Shown here piece by piece: positions 51,825 through 60,466 of a stretch of 64,000 bases of DNA (its first letter is position 1; each line of letters begins with the position of its first letter). Both the position numbers and the translations under genes were made by a program. Origin of the DNA: Micromonospora sp. HK10 (GTDB taxonomy: Bacteria > Actinomycetota > Actinomycetes > Mycobacteriales > Micromonosporaceae); the NCBI RefSeq assembly GCF_000982955.1, contig NZ_KQ058821.1, positions 1-64,000 of the forward strand, in the 5' to 3' direction. The notes under the pieces were generated by a model, which saw only the letters and a list, made by a program, of their open reading frames with translations, made no database searches and was not told where the DNA came from.

Positions 51825-52706
51825 ATGTCGGGCTTCCTGCAGAACACGTTCAACGGGTTGGTGGGCGGGGCGTTCTACGCCCTGCTCGCCCTCGGGCTCG
51901 CGGTCATCTTCGGCATGCTGCGGGTGGTGAACTTCGCCCACGGCGCCTTCTACATGCTCGGCGCGTTCGGGGCGTACGTGCTGCTCGCCGAGGCGGGCGT
52001 GCCGTTCTGGGCGGCCCTGGTGATCATGCCGCTGGCGCTCGGCCTGCTCGGCATGGCGCTGGAACGGGCGGTGATCCACCGGCTGGCCCGGCTGGACCCG
52101 CTCTACAACTTCCTGTTCACCTTCGGTCTGACGCTGATCCTCCAGGACCTGGTCAAGTCCCGGTACGGCGTGCAGTCCAGCCCGTACGCCACGCCGGCCG
52201 AGCTGAGCGGGACCGTCGACTTCGGGCTCTTCGACTTCCCCACGTACCGGGTCTTCATCCTCGGTTTCACGGTGCTGCTCTGCGTCGCCGTGTGGTGGGT
52301 GCTGGGGCGGACCCGGATCGGCACGGTGGTCCGGGCGGCCACCGAGCGGCCGGAGCTGACCCGGGCCTTCGGCATCGACGTGGGCCGGTGGGTCACCCCG
52401 GTGTTCGGCTTCGGCATCGCCCTCGCCGGGCTGGCCGGGGTCCTCGCGGCCCCGATGCGCGCGGTCAACCCGCTGATGGGCGCCGACCTGATCATCGTGG
52501 TGTTCGCGGTGGTGGTGATCGGCGGCCTCGGCTCCATCTTCGGTTCGGTGGCGGCCGGCTTCGGCATCGGCCTGGTCCAGGCCTGGGGCGAGGCGTACCT
52601 GTCGGACTTCCCGATCGTGTCGCAGACCGTCGTCTTCGTGGTGATGGCCGCGGTGCTGCTCTGGCGCCCGGCCGGCCTGTTCGGCCGTGAGGAGGCCCCG
52701 GCATGA
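51825..52706 (+). CDS. branched-chain amino acid-type ABC transporter permease (LivH-like)
   Basis: 293 residues, about eight membrane helices. LivH hallmarks: FNGLVGGAFYALLALGLAVIFGMLRVVNFAHGAFYMLGAF at the start, and GLGSIFGSVAAGFGIG with the EAA-like loop near the C terminus. It forms half of the membrane channel with the LivM-like gene, which begins 4 bp before this stop. Confidence 0.93.
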   Translation: MSGFLQNTFNGLVGGAFYALLALGLAVIFGMLRVVNFAHGAFYMLGAFGAYVLLAEAGVPFWAALVIMPLALGLLGMALERAVIHRLARLDPLYNFLFTFGLTLILQDLVKSRYGVQSSPYATPAELSGTVDFGLFDFPTYRVFILGFTVLLCVAVWWVLGRTRIGTVVRAATERPELTRAFGIDVGRWVTPVFGFGIALAGLAGVLAAPMRAVNPLMGADLIIVVFAVVVIGGLGSIFGSVAAGFGIGLVQAWGEAYLSDFPIVSQTVVFVVMAAVLLWRPAGLFGREEAPA

Positions 52707-53779
52707 GCACGAGCAGTGAGCCGGGCCTGCGAGCCCCGCAGCCGCCGACCGGTCCGGCGCCGGGCAGCGCCGTCGACACCCCCGCCGGGCAGGCGGCCCG
52801 CCCGGCGCCCCCGTCCGGGCTGCTCACCGTGGCCCGGGCTCCCGGCTGGGTCCGGTACGCCCTGCTCGCGGCCGGTCTGCTGGCGGCGCTGTGGCTGCCC
52901 AACGGGCTCTATCCGGCGGTGGCCGTGGACATCCTCTGCTGGGCGCTCTTCGCCGTCTCGGTGGACCTGCTGCTCGGCTTCACCGGGCTGATGTCCTTCG
53001 GGCACGCCGCGTTCTGGGGCACCTCGGCGTACGTGACCGGCCTCGTCGCGATCCACGCCGGCCTGCCCTTCCCGCTGGCGGTGCTGGCCGGGGCGCTGGC
53101 GGCGGCGCTGCTCGCGGTGCCGATCGGCTACCTGGCGGTCAAGCGGACCGGGATCTACTTCGCGATGGTCACGCTGGCCTTCGCGCAGCTGGTCTACTAC
53201 GTGGCCAACGAGTGGCGGTCGGTCACCCAGGGCGAGAACGGCCTGCAGGGCGTGCCCCGGGAGTTCTTCGGGCTGGACCTCACCGACGACTACTACTTCT
53301 ACTACGCGGTCCTGCCGATCGTGCTGCTCGGGCTCGCCGCGGCCTGGCGGATCGTGCACTCGCCGTTCGGTCGGGTGCTGGTCGGCATCCGGGACAACCC
53401 GGCCCGGGCCCGCGCGCTCGGCTATCCGGTGCACCGCTACAAGCTGACCGCTTTCGTGCTCTCCGGGTTCCTGGCCGGGCTGGGCGGCGGGCTCTTCGCG
53501 GTCGGCCACCGGTTCGTCTCGCTGGACGTGCTGCACTGGACCACCTCCGGCAAGGCGGTCATCGTGGTGGTGCTCGGCGGCATCGGCACGCTGTGGGGCG
53601 GGGTGCTCGGCGCGGCCCTGGTGGTGCGCCTGGAGGACTGGCTGTCGTTCTCCGGGTTCGAGGCGATCGGCCTGGTCACCGGCGGCATCTTCGTCCTGGT
53701 GGTGCTGCTGTTCCGGCGCGGCATCTGGGGCACGGTCGCCCACTGGGCGCTGCGCCGGCAGGGGCTGCGGCGCCGCTGA
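52703..53779 (+). CDS. branched-chain amino acid-type ABC transporter permease (LivM-like)
   Basis: 358 residues. A long Pro/Ala-rich cytoplasmic N terminus (about 40 residues) precedes the LivM core: LLLGFTGLMSFGHAAFWGTSAYVTGL, YFAMVTLAFAQLVYYV, ENGLQGVPREFFGLDL and GGIGTLWGGVLGAALVV are family signatures. It completes the liv-type importer. Its last codons lie in a 26-bp direct duplication. Confidence 0.92.
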   Translation: MSTSSEPGLRAPQPPTGPAPGSAVDTPAGQAARPAPPSGLLTVARAPGWVRYALLAAGLLAALWLPNGLYPAVAVDILCWALFAVSVDLLLGFTGLMSFGHAAFWGTSAYVTGLVAIHAGLPFPLAVLAGALAAALLAVPIGYLAVKRTGIYFAMVTLAFAQLVYYVANEWRSVTQGENGLQGVPREFFGLDLTDDYYFYYAVLPIVLLGLAAAWRIVHSPFGRVLVGIRDNPARARALGYPVHRYKLTAFVLSGFLAGLGGGLFAVGHRFVSLDVLHWTTSGKAVIVVVLGGIGTLWGGVLGAALVVRLEDWLSFSGFEAIGLVTGGIFVLVVLLFRRGIWGTVAHWALRRQGLRRR

Positions 53780-53809
53780 TCCAGCAAGGGCCGCGGCGCC
53801 GCTGATCCT
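53758..53809. repeat. 26-bp tandem duplication across the livM stop
   Basis: Two adjacent 26-bp copies (53758-53783, 53784-53809), 23 of 26 bases identical, each containing GCGGCGCCGCTGATCC. The first contains the livM stop codon. Confidence 0.75.
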
Positions 53810-53840
53810 GCCCGGGTGGCGGGCCGACGCCACCGCACCG

Positions 53841-53877
53841 ACGAACCCCCGACGGCCGCGTGCCGCCGGGGGTTCGT
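53841..53877 (+). terminator. terminator after the liv operon
   Basis: A 16-bp stem with one mismatch (ACGAACCCCCGACGGC pairs with GCCGCCGGGGGTTCGT) and a 5-nt loop, 60 bp past livM. Confidence 0.82.
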
Positions 53878-53926
53878 CTCATGGGTCGACGGTCCGGTGG
53901 CCGGAGGGGGTGACCTGGACCACAAA

Positions 53927-54011
53927 CGATACGAACCGGTTCCGTATCGAAACCTTCTCACCTAGGCTCGTCAGCGTTACGAGTCTGCCCCGTATCGTAT
54001 TTCGATGCGGG
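53927..54011. promoter_or_regulatory. two GTATCG-type operators before the MFS gene
   Basis: Site 1 (53927-53949): CGATACG, AACCGGTT, then CCGTATCG, arms matching with one extra base. Site 2 (53989-54011): CCCGTATCG, 5-bp spacer, CGATGCGGG (one mismatch). A TAGGCT at 53963 is a possible -10 between them. They fit binding by the TetR protein encoded after the transporter. Confidence 0.62.
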
Positions 54012-54032
54012 TGAACCGGGGGGAGAAACCGC

Positions 54033-55601
54033 GTGGAACTGACCGGGAACACCGGACACCCGAGGAGGTGGGCGATCCTGGGGGTGCTGGTGATCAGCCT
54101 CCTGGTGGTCGTCCTCGACAACACCATCCTCAACGTCGCCCTGCGCACCCTCGCCGACCCGGTGCACGGCCTCGGGGCCAGCCAGGGCGAGCTGGAATGG
54201 GCGATCAACTCCTACACCCTGGTCTTCGCCGGGCTGCTGTTCACCTTCGGCGTCCTCGGCGACCGCCTCGGCCGCAAGCGCTTCCTCATGATCGGTCTGG
54301 TCCTGTTCGGGCTCGCCTCGCTGCTCTCCGCGTACGCCCAGGACCCGGCCCAGCTCATCGTCACCCGCGCGCTGATGGGCATCGGCGGCGCCGCCATCAT
54401 GCCGGTGACCCTGTCGATCATCTCCAACGTCTTCGACCCCCGCGAGCGGGGCCGGGCCATCGGCGTCTGGGCCGGCGCGGTCGGCCTCGCCGTGGCGATC
54501 GGCCCGGTCCTCGGCGGCGCCCTGCTCGAGCACTACTGGTGGGGCTCGGTCTTCCTGATCAACGTGCCGGTTGTCCTGCTCGGGGTGGTGCTGGTCGCCG
54601 CCCTGGTCCCGGAGTCCCGCGACCCGAAGCCGGGCCGGGTCGACCTGCTCGGTGTGCTGCTCTCCGTGGTCGGCCTGGTCGCCCTCACCTACGGCATCAT
54701 CGACGGCGGCGAGCACGGCTTCGGCCGGCCGCAGGTCTGGGCCGCGATCGCCGGTGGGCTCGCCGTGCTCGGCTGGTTCATCACCCACGAGCTGCGCAGC
54801 GACCACCCGTCGCTGGACGTCCGCCTGTTCCGGGTGCCCCGGTTCGCCGCCCCGGTTGCGCTGGTCGGGCTGGTCTTCTTCGCGGCCATGGGCGTGCTGT
54901 TCTTCAACGCGTTCTACCTGCAGCTGGTGCGCGGCTACAGCCCGCTGGAGACCGGCCTGCTCTTCCTGCCCTTCGCCGCCGCCCAGCTGTTCTTCGCCCC
55001 GCGCAGCGCGGCGATGGTCCGCCGGTTCGGCGGCCGGGCGGTCGCGGTGGTCGGCCTCGTGCTGACCGCGGTGTCGCTGGGCGGCTTCGTCCTCGTCGAC
55101 GCGGTCACCCCGATCTGGATGGTGCTGGTCCTGACCTTCGTGCAGGGCGTCGGCATGGCGAACATCATGCCGCCGGCGACCGAATCGATCATGTCCGCGC
55201 TGCCCCGGGAGAAGGCCGGCGTCGGGTCGGCGGTCAGCAACACGGTCCGGCAGGTGGCCGGCGCGCTGGGCGTCGCGGTGCTCGGCTCGGTGCTCTCCGC
55301 GGTCTACCGGTCCGAGATCGCCTCCGCGCTGGGCGGTCTGCCCGCCCCGGCCCGGGACGCCGCCGAGGAGTCCATCTCCGGCGCGTACGCGGCCGCGGCC
55401 CAGCTCGGACCGGTGGCGCCCCGGCTGATCGCGGCGGCCAACGACTCGTTCGTGGCGGCGATGCACTGGGCGGCCGGGTTCTCCGCGGTGGTGGCCCTGC
55501 TCGGCGTCGTGATCGCGGTGCGCTGGATGCCGGCCCGCCCGGCGGCTGACCCGGCCGCGGCCCGGCCGGCCACCGAGCCGGAGTTGGCCGGGACCGCGTA
55601 G
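54033..55601 (+). CDS. MFS drug:H+ antiporter (DHA2, 14-helix)
   Basis: 522 residues, 14 predicted helices. Motif D1 at the start: [13 protein letters not shown]; motif [11 protein letters not shown]; motif C near [20 protein letters not shown]; these mark DHA2 (QacA/EmrB) efflux proteins. Upstream lie two TetR-like operators, and a TetR gene follows after 11 bp. Together they form a self-regulated efflux unit. The exported compounds are unknown. The GTG is preceded by GGGGGGAGAAACC. Confidence 0.9.
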   Translation: MELTGNTGHPRRWAILGVLVISLLVVVLDNTILNVALRTLADPVHGLGASQGELEWAINSYTLVFAGLLFTFGVLGDRLGRKRFLMIGLVLFGLASLLSAYAQDPAQLIVTRALMGIGGAAIMPVTLSIISNVFDPRERGRAIGVWAGAVGLAVAIGPVLGGALLEHYWWGSVFLINVPVVLLGVVLVAALVPESRDPKPGRVDLLGVLLSVVGLVALTYGIIDGGEHGFGRPQVWAAIAGGLAVLGWFITHELRSDHPSLDVRLFRVPRFAAPVALVGLVFFAAMGVLFFNAFYLQLVRGYSPLETGLLFLPFAAAQLFFAPRSAAMVRRFGGRAVAVVGLVLTAVSLGGFVLVDAVTPIWMVLVLTFVQGVGMANIMPPATESIMSALPREKAGVGSAVSNTVRQVAGALGVAVLGSVLSAVYRSEIASALGGLPAPARDAAEESISGAYAAAAQLGPVAPRLIAAANDSFVAAMHWAAGFSAVVALLGVVIAVRWMPARPAADPAAARPATEPELAGTA

Positions 55602-55612
55602 GTTCGGCGACA

Positions 55613-56221
55613 ATGTCTGACATGAACTCCACCGCAGATGCTCCGCGGTCGCCCGGGCGACCGCGGAGCGTCCGCGCGGACGAGGCGATCATCGAGGCCA
55701 CCCTCGACCTGCTCGCCGAGGGCAGCACCCTCGAGGCGCTCTCCATCGAGGCGATCGCCGCCCGCGCCGGCGTCGGCAAGGCCACCATCTACCGTCGCTG
55801 GCCGGGCAAGGACGCGCTGCTGATGGACGCGCTGGGCCGGCTCAAGGGGGTCCCACCGCAGCCCGCCGGGGAGTCCGTCCGGGACGACCTGGTGCTGCTG
55901 GTCGGCGCGGTCGGCCACAACGTCGACCCTCGGGCGGCCAAGATCATGCCATGTCTGGTGCCCGAGGTGAACCGCAGCCCCGACCACTTCCAGCTCTACC
56001 AGAACATCGTGGCGCCGCGCCGGAAGCTGATGCGGGAGGTGCTGCGCCGCGGCGTGGACAGCGGCGAACTCCGCGCCGACCTCGACATCGAGCTGGCCAT
56101 GGCGCTGCTCAGCGGCCCCATGCTGCTCCAGCGGGTACTGCGCTGGCACCCCGAGTTGGACGACCGGATCCTGCCCGAGCGCGTCGTGGACAGCGTCCTG
56201 GACGGCCTGCGCGCCCGCTGA
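55613..56221 (+). CDS. TetR-family transcriptional regulator
   Basis: 202 residues. Helix-turn-helix: LEALSIEAIAARAGVGKATIYRRWPGKDALL. The C-terminal domain resembles TetR_C_16/YfiR-like groups (LVPEVNRSPDHFQLYQNIV and RRKLMREVLRRGVDSGELRADLD). It follows the MFS exporter and probably represses it through the 53927-54011 sites. A 30-bp perfect palindrome lies in its first codons (55640-55669). Confidence 0.9.
   Translation: MSDMNSTADAPRSPGRPRSVRADEAIIEATLDLLAEGSTLEALSIEAIAARAGVGKATIYRRWPGKDALLMDALGRLKGVPPQPAGESVRDDLVLLVGAVGHNVDPRAAKIMPCLVPEVNRSPDHFQLYQNIVAPRRKLMREVLRRGVDSGELRADLDIELAMALLSGPMLLQRVLRWHPELDDRILPERVVDSVLDGLRAR
55640..55669. repeat. 30-bp perfect palindrome in the TetR coding region
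   Basis: The left arm is GCTCCGCGGTCGCCC and the right arm its exact complement, with no loop (centre CCCGGG). It codes for the Pro/Arg-rich N terminus APRSPGRPRS before the helix-turn-helix. It may be an operator, a cruciform site, or chance in GC-rich arginine codons. Confidence 0.7.
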
Positions 56222-56332
56222 GCGCGGCCCGGCCGGTGCCCCGCCTGCCTCGCCCCGGAGCCGGTGGCGGCCGGCGTGGCTCCGGGGGCGGTGCGCTCGC
56301 TGGTCCCAAGGCCGGTGGCGGCCCCGGACGGG

Positions 56333-58252
56333 TCAGTTCTCCGGGGCGCGCAGCCGGTGCAGGCGCAGCGCGAGCTGCACCTCCAGGGCCCGCTCCGGCC
56401 GCTGCCAGTCCGTGCCGAGCAGCTGGCCGACCCGCTCCAGCCGCTGGGTCACCGTGTTGACGTGCACGTGCAGCAACTCGGCGGCCCGGGCCAGGCTGCC
56501 GCCCACCCCGAAGTACGCCTCCAACGTCTTCACCAGCGCGGTGCCCCGGCGGGCGTCGTAGTCCAGCACCGGACCCACCGTGGCGGTGAGGAACCGCGCC
56601 ACGTCCCGGTCGCCCGAGTCGCCCACCGCGCCCAGCAGCAGCCCCACGAAGCCCAGCTCGGCGGTGCTCGCCCCCTGCCCGGCGCGGCCCAGCGCGCCCA
56701 GCGCGGTCAGGCAGCGCTCCGCCTCGGCGAACGTGGTCGCCAACGACGCCGGCCCGCTCGACGGGCCGCTGGCCCCGGCGGTCACCGGCCGACCGGTCAC
56801 CCGGGACAGGTCCCGGGCCACCGCCCGCGCCGCCCCGCCCGCGTCCCGGCCCGGCAGCATCAGCACCACCCGGCCGTCGCGCGCCGCCGCCAGCCCGCCC
56901 CGGGTCGAGGCGTACGTGGTGGCCCAGGAGAGCACCCGCTGCCGGGCCGAACCGGTCGCGGCGAACGCGTCGTCGCCGACCGCCACCAGCACGTGCGGCG
57001 CGTCCAGGTCCACCCCGAGCCGGCGGGCCCGGCTGCGCAGCGCGTCGGCGTCCCGCAGCGGCCGGGCGATCAGGTCGTCCAGCAGCTCGCCGCGCACCCG
57101 CCCCTCCGCCTCGGCCACGGTCCGGCGGAACAGCAGCAGCAACGCGGTGACCAGCGCGGCCCGCTCCATGATCCGCTGGTCGGCGTCGGCCAGCTCACCG
57201 TCCGGGCGCAGCACCAGCGCGCCCAGGTTCTCCGCGCCGGCCACCACCGCGGCGTACCAGAGCGGACCGCGGCGCACGCTGCGCCCCTCGGTCCGGGACG
57301 CGGCCACCGCCTCGACGATGTCGGCCCGGTCCGGCTCCTCGATCTCGCCGACCCGGGCCAGCCGCCGCCCCTCGGCGTCCAGCGCCAGCAGCGCCCCGCC
57401 GAGCACCTCGGTGACCGCCGCGGCCACGTCCTCCATCCCGCCGCCGCGCACCACCAGCGCGGTCATCCGGTCGTGCGCGGCCGCCGCCCGCTCCACCGAG
57501 CTGCTGTGCGCCCGGATCGTGCTGTTCGCCGCCGACAGCTCCTCCAGCGCCGACCGGGTCTCCGCCAGCAGCCGGGCCGTGTCGATCGCCACCGCCGCGT
57601 GCGCGGCGAGGGAGACCAGCAGCGACACCTCCTCCCGGGCGAACGGCCGGGCCGACCGGTTGGCCGCGTAGAGCACGCCGATCACGCTGGACCCGAGCCG
57701 CAGCGGCACGCCCAGGATGGCCACCAGGCCCTCCTCGCCCACCCCGCCGTCGATCTCCCCGGTGTGCTTGAACCGGTCGTCCTCCTGATAGTTCGAGGTG
57801 ACGTACGGGGTGCCGGTCTGGGCCACCAGCCCGCCCAGCCCGTCGCCCATCTCCAGCCGCAGCCGCTGGAACCGCGCCGAGATCGACCCGTCGGTGACCC
57901 GCATGTACGTGTCGCCGCGCTCCTCGTCGTTGAGCGTCATGTACGCCACGTCGGTGCCGAGCAGGATCCGGGCCCGGTGCACGATCGCCCGCAGCACGTC
58001 GTCCACGTCGCGCAGCCCGGCCAGGTCGCTGGCCGTGTCGTACAGGCCGGACAGCTCGGTCTCCCGGCGCCGGCGGCGCTCCAGCAGCGCGCGGACCCGC
58101 AGCGCCACCACCTTGGCCTGCTCCAGCTCGGCCAGCCGGTCGGCGGGCAGACCGGCCGCCCGGGCGGCGACCAGCGGGCCCTCGAACTCGACGGCGGCGG
58201 CCTCCCGGGCCAGCAGTTCCAGGAACTCGACCGGCGACGACATGACCGACAT
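56333..58252 (-). CDS. GAF-domain PucR/CdaR-type transcriptional regulator
   Basis: 639 residues. After an N-terminal helical segment, a GAF domain spans about 95-240 (DVDDVLRAIVHRARILLGTDVAYMTLNDEERGDTYMRV through RPFAREEVSLLVSLAAHAAVAI). A CdaR-like central region follows, and the C-terminal PucR helix-turn-helix is LEAYFGVGGSLARAAELLHVHVNTVTQRLERVGQLLG. The start at 58252 (MSVMSSPVEF) has no clear Shine-Dalgarno; ATG 58243 is also possible. Members regulate catabolic genes; the SDR gene immediately upstream on the same strand is the closest candidate target. Confidence 0.85.
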   Translation of the reverse strand: MSVMSSPVEFLELLAREAAAVEFEGPLVAARAAGLPADRLAELEQAKVVALRVRALLERRRRRETELSGLYDTASDLAGLRDVDDVLRAIVHRARILLGTDVAYMTLNDEERGDTYMRVTDGSISARFQRLRLEMGDGLGGLVAQTGTPYVTSNYQEDDRFKHTGEIDGGVGEEGLVAILGVPLRLGSSVIGVLYAANRSARPFAREEVSLLVSLAAHAAVAIDTARLLAETRSALEELSAANSTIRAHSSSVERAAAAHDRMTALVVRGGGMEDVAAAVTEVLGGALLALDAEGRRLARVGEIEEPDRADIVEAVAASRTEGRSVRRGPLWYAAVVAGAENLGALVLRPDGELADADQRIMERAALVTALLLLFRRTVAEAEGRVRGELLDDLIARPLRDADALRSRARRLGVDLDAPHVLVAVGDDAFAATGSARQRVLSWATTYASTRGGLAAARDGRVVLMLPGRDAGGAARAVARDLSRVTGRPVTAGASGPSSGPASLATTFAEAERCLTALGALGRAGQGASTAELGFVGLLLGAVGDSGDRDVARFLTATVGPVLDYDARRGTALVKTLEAYFGVGGSLARAAELLHVHVNTVTQRLERVGQLLGTDWQRPERALEVQLALRLHRLRAPEN

Positions 58253-58266
58253 TGTGCGCGCGGCCA

Positions 58267-59049
58267 CTAGTTGGCCGTCCAGCCCCCGTCGAGGGCGATC
58301 GAGGCGCCGGTGATGAACGCGGCCGGCGGCGAGCAGAGGTACGCCACCAGCTCCGCCACCTCCTCCGGTTCGATCAGCCGCTTGATCGCCGCCCGGGCCA
58401 GCATGATCTTCTCGACCACCTCGTCCTCGCCGATGCCGTGGCTGGCCGCCTGGTCGGCGATCTGGCTCTCCACCAGCGCGGTCCGCACGTACGCCGGGTT
58501 GATGCAGTTGGCGGTCACCCCGTGCGCGGCGCCCTCCAGCGCCACCACCTTCGACAGCCCTTCGAGGGCGTGCTTGGCCGAGACGTAGGCGGCCTTGAAC
58601 GGCGAGGCCCGCAGCCCGTGCACGGAGGAGATGTTCACGATCCGGCCCCAGCCGGCCGCGTACATGTGCGGCAGGGCGCGCCGGATCAGCAGGAACGGTG
58701 CCTCCACCATCACCCGCTGGATGTACTCGAAGCGCTCGGTGGGGAAGTCCTGCACCGGCGCCACGTGCTGCAGGCCGGCGTTGTTGACCACGATGTCCAC
58801 GGCCACGTCGAGCGTGTCCACCGCCGCCGGGTCGGCCAGGTCGATCCCCTCGGCCCTTCCGCCCGCCTCGGCGGCGACCGCCTTGGCCGCCGCCACGTTG
58901 CGGTCCACCACCAGCACCGCCGCGCCGGCGGCGGCCAGGCGCAGGGCGCAGGCCCGTCCGATGCCGCTGCCACCACCGGTCACCAGGGCGCTGCGACCGG
59001 AGAGGTCGACGCGTACGACGTGGGGGACCGCCACGGGTTCTGCCGTCAT
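58267..59049 (-). CDS. SDR, 3-hydroxybutyrate dehydrogenase-like
   Basis: 260 residues. [12 protein letters not shown] in [13 protein letters not shown], catalytic Ser in NISSVHG and YVSAKH (YxxxK) are present. [15 protein letters not shown] and [21 protein letters not shown] match the D-3-hydroxybutyrate dehydrogenase subgroup, including the conserved Gln after NAG. That would oxidise 3-hydroxybutyrate to acetoacetate, for example in polyhydroxybutyrate turnover. It is 14 bp before the PucR-type gene and divergent from ruvC. Confidence 0.85.
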   Translation of the reverse strand: MTAEPVAVPHVVRVDLSGRSALVTGGGSGIGRACALRLAAAGAAVLVVDRNVAAAKAVAAEAGGRAEGIDLADPAAVDTLDVAVDIVVNNAGLQHVAPVQDFPTERFEYIQRVMVEAPFLLIRRALPHMYAAGWGRIVNISSVHGLRASPFKAAYVSAKHALEGLSKVVALEGAAHGVTANCINPAYVRTALVESQIADQAASHGIGEDEVVEKIMLARAAIKRLIEPEEVAELVAYLCSPPAAFITGASIALDGGWTAN

Positions 59050-59233
59050 GGCGCACAAGCTACGAGCTGCGGTGGCCGGCGGCACATGGGGCTGCGACAC
59101 ATACTCGACCGATTCAGTGTGTGGCGGATTGCGGCCCGCCCGGACCGGTGGGCGTGTCCCGCCCGACCGCCGTCCGGCGGCACCAGTAGGGTGTCGAACA
59201 CACGTACTGCTGGTGGCTCGGGGAGGAGGCGGC

Positions 59234-59761
59234 GTGCGGGTGCTCGGCGTCGACCCGGGGCTGACCCGGTGCGGGGTCGGCGTGGTCGAGGGCGTGCCGG
59301 GGCGGCCCTGCACGCTGGTCGCCTACTACGTCGTCTACACCGACCCGGCCGACGAGCTGCCGCTGCGCCTGCTGCACCTGGACCGCTCGCTGACCGACCT
59401 GGTGGCCGAGCACCGGCCGGACGCGGTCGCCGTCGAGCGGGTCTTCACCCAGCACAACGTCCGCACCGTGATGGGCACCGCCCAGGCCAGCGGGATCGCC
59501 GTGCTCGCCGGGGCGCGGGCCGGCCTGCCGGTGCAGACGTACACGCCGAGCGAGGTCAAGGCGGCGGTGACCGGCTCCGGTCAGGCCGACAAGGCGCAGA
59601 TGACCACGATGGTCACCCGGCTGCTGCGGCTGCCCGAGCCGCCCCGGCCGGCCGACGCCGCCGACGCCCTGGCCCTGGCCATCTGCCACATCTGGCGCGG
59701 CGGCACCCGATCCAAGCTGGCCGCCGCGGCCGAGCGGGCACGACGAGGAGGACTGCGATGA
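59234..59761 (+). CDS. ruvC: Holliday junction resolvase RuvC
   Basis: 175 residues. Catalytic acidic residues: Asp in [11 protein letters not shown], Glu in VAVERVF, Asp in [12 protein letters not shown]. The [17 protein letters not shown] segment and the C-terminal RxxxK region are typical. It cuts Holliday junctions with RuvAB. GGGAGGAGG lies 5 nt before GTG. ruvA starts 4 bp before its stop. Confidence 0.96.
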   Translation: MRVLGVDPGLTRCGVGVVEGVPGRPCTLVAYYVVYTDPADELPLRLLHLDRSLTDLVAEHRPDAVAVERVFTQHNVRTVMGTAQASGIAVLAGARAGLPVQTYTPSEVKAAVTGSGQADKAQMTTMVTRLLRLPEPPRPADAADALALAICHIWRGGTRSKLAAAAERARRGGLR

Positions 59762-60360
59762 TCGCCAGCGTGCGCGGCACGGTGATCGCGACCGCACCGG
59801 ACCACGCGGTGGTGGAGGTGGGTGGCATCGGCCTCGCCGTGCAGTGCGCCCCGGCCACCCTCGCCGACCTGCGGGTCGGCCAGCCCGCGCGGCTCGCCAC
59901 CAGCCTGGTGGTACGGGAGGACTCGCTCACCCTCTACGGCTTCGCCGACGACGACGCCAAGCAGCTCTTCGAGCTGCTCCAGACCGCCAGCGGGGTGGGT
60001 CCCCGGCTGGCTCAGGCGGTGCTCGCCGTGCACACCCCGGACGCGGTCCGCAAGGCCGTCGCCAACGCCGACACGGCCGCGCTGACCCGGGTGCCCGGCA
60101 TCGGCAAGAAGGGCGCCGAGCGCCTCGTGCTGGAGCTGCGCGACCGAATCGGTCCGGTGCCGGTCGGGCCGGACGGCGCCGCCGGGGTGACCGTGGGCGC
60201 CTGGCCCGAGCAGGTCCGCCAGGCGCTGGTCGGGCTGGGCTGGACGGCCGGCCAGGCCGAGCAGGCGGTGGCCGCCGTCGCGGAGACCGTCGACGGCGAG
60301 GTGCCCCCCGTGCCGGTCCTGCTCAAGCAGGCCATCCGCCTGCTGGGCCGGACCCGATGA
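59758..60360 (+). CDS. ruvA: Holliday junction-binding protein RuvA
   Basis: 200 residues. The OB-fold begins [26 protein letters not shown]; two helix-hairpin-helix motifs are [17 protein letters not shown] and [19 protein letters not shown]. The C-terminal domain III, which contacts RuvB, is [20 protein letters not shown]. It binds the four-way junction and loads the RuvB motor. Overlaps ruvC by 4 bp. Confidence 0.96.
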   Translation: MIASVRGTVIATAPDHAVVEVGGIGLAVQCAPATLADLRVGQPARLATSLVVREDSLTLYGFADDDAKQLFELLQTASGVGPRLAQAVLAVHTPDAVRKAVANADTAALTRVPGIGKKGAERLVLELRDRIGPVPVGPDGAAGVTVGAWPEQVRQALVGLGWTAGQAEQAVAAVAETVDGEVPPVPVLLKQAIRLLGRTR

Positions 60361-60370
60361 GCGCGAGGAC

Positions 60371-60418
60371 GCGCGTTCCGGGGCGGCTCGCGTGGGACGC
60401 GGCCGAGCCGGAACGCGC
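60371..60418. repeat. hairpin in the ruvA-ruvB gap
   Basis: GCGCGTTCC (60371) pairs with GGAACGCGC (60410) and the inner GGCTCG with CGAGCC; five unpaired bases lie on the left. The rest of the gap (60424-60452) resembles the repeat after the livK-like gene. It might attenuate ruvB transcription. Confidence 0.55.
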
Positions 60419-60466
60419 GCTTGAGCCGGTTTTGCGAGCCCCGCAGTCGCGAATGAAGATCAGCTC

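Noticed and set aside
53900-54032. Possible attachment site, given repeated GTATCG sequences.
   Set aside because: The repeats are inverted and operator-like, there is no integrase or tRNA nearby, and the adjacent TetR gene explains them better.
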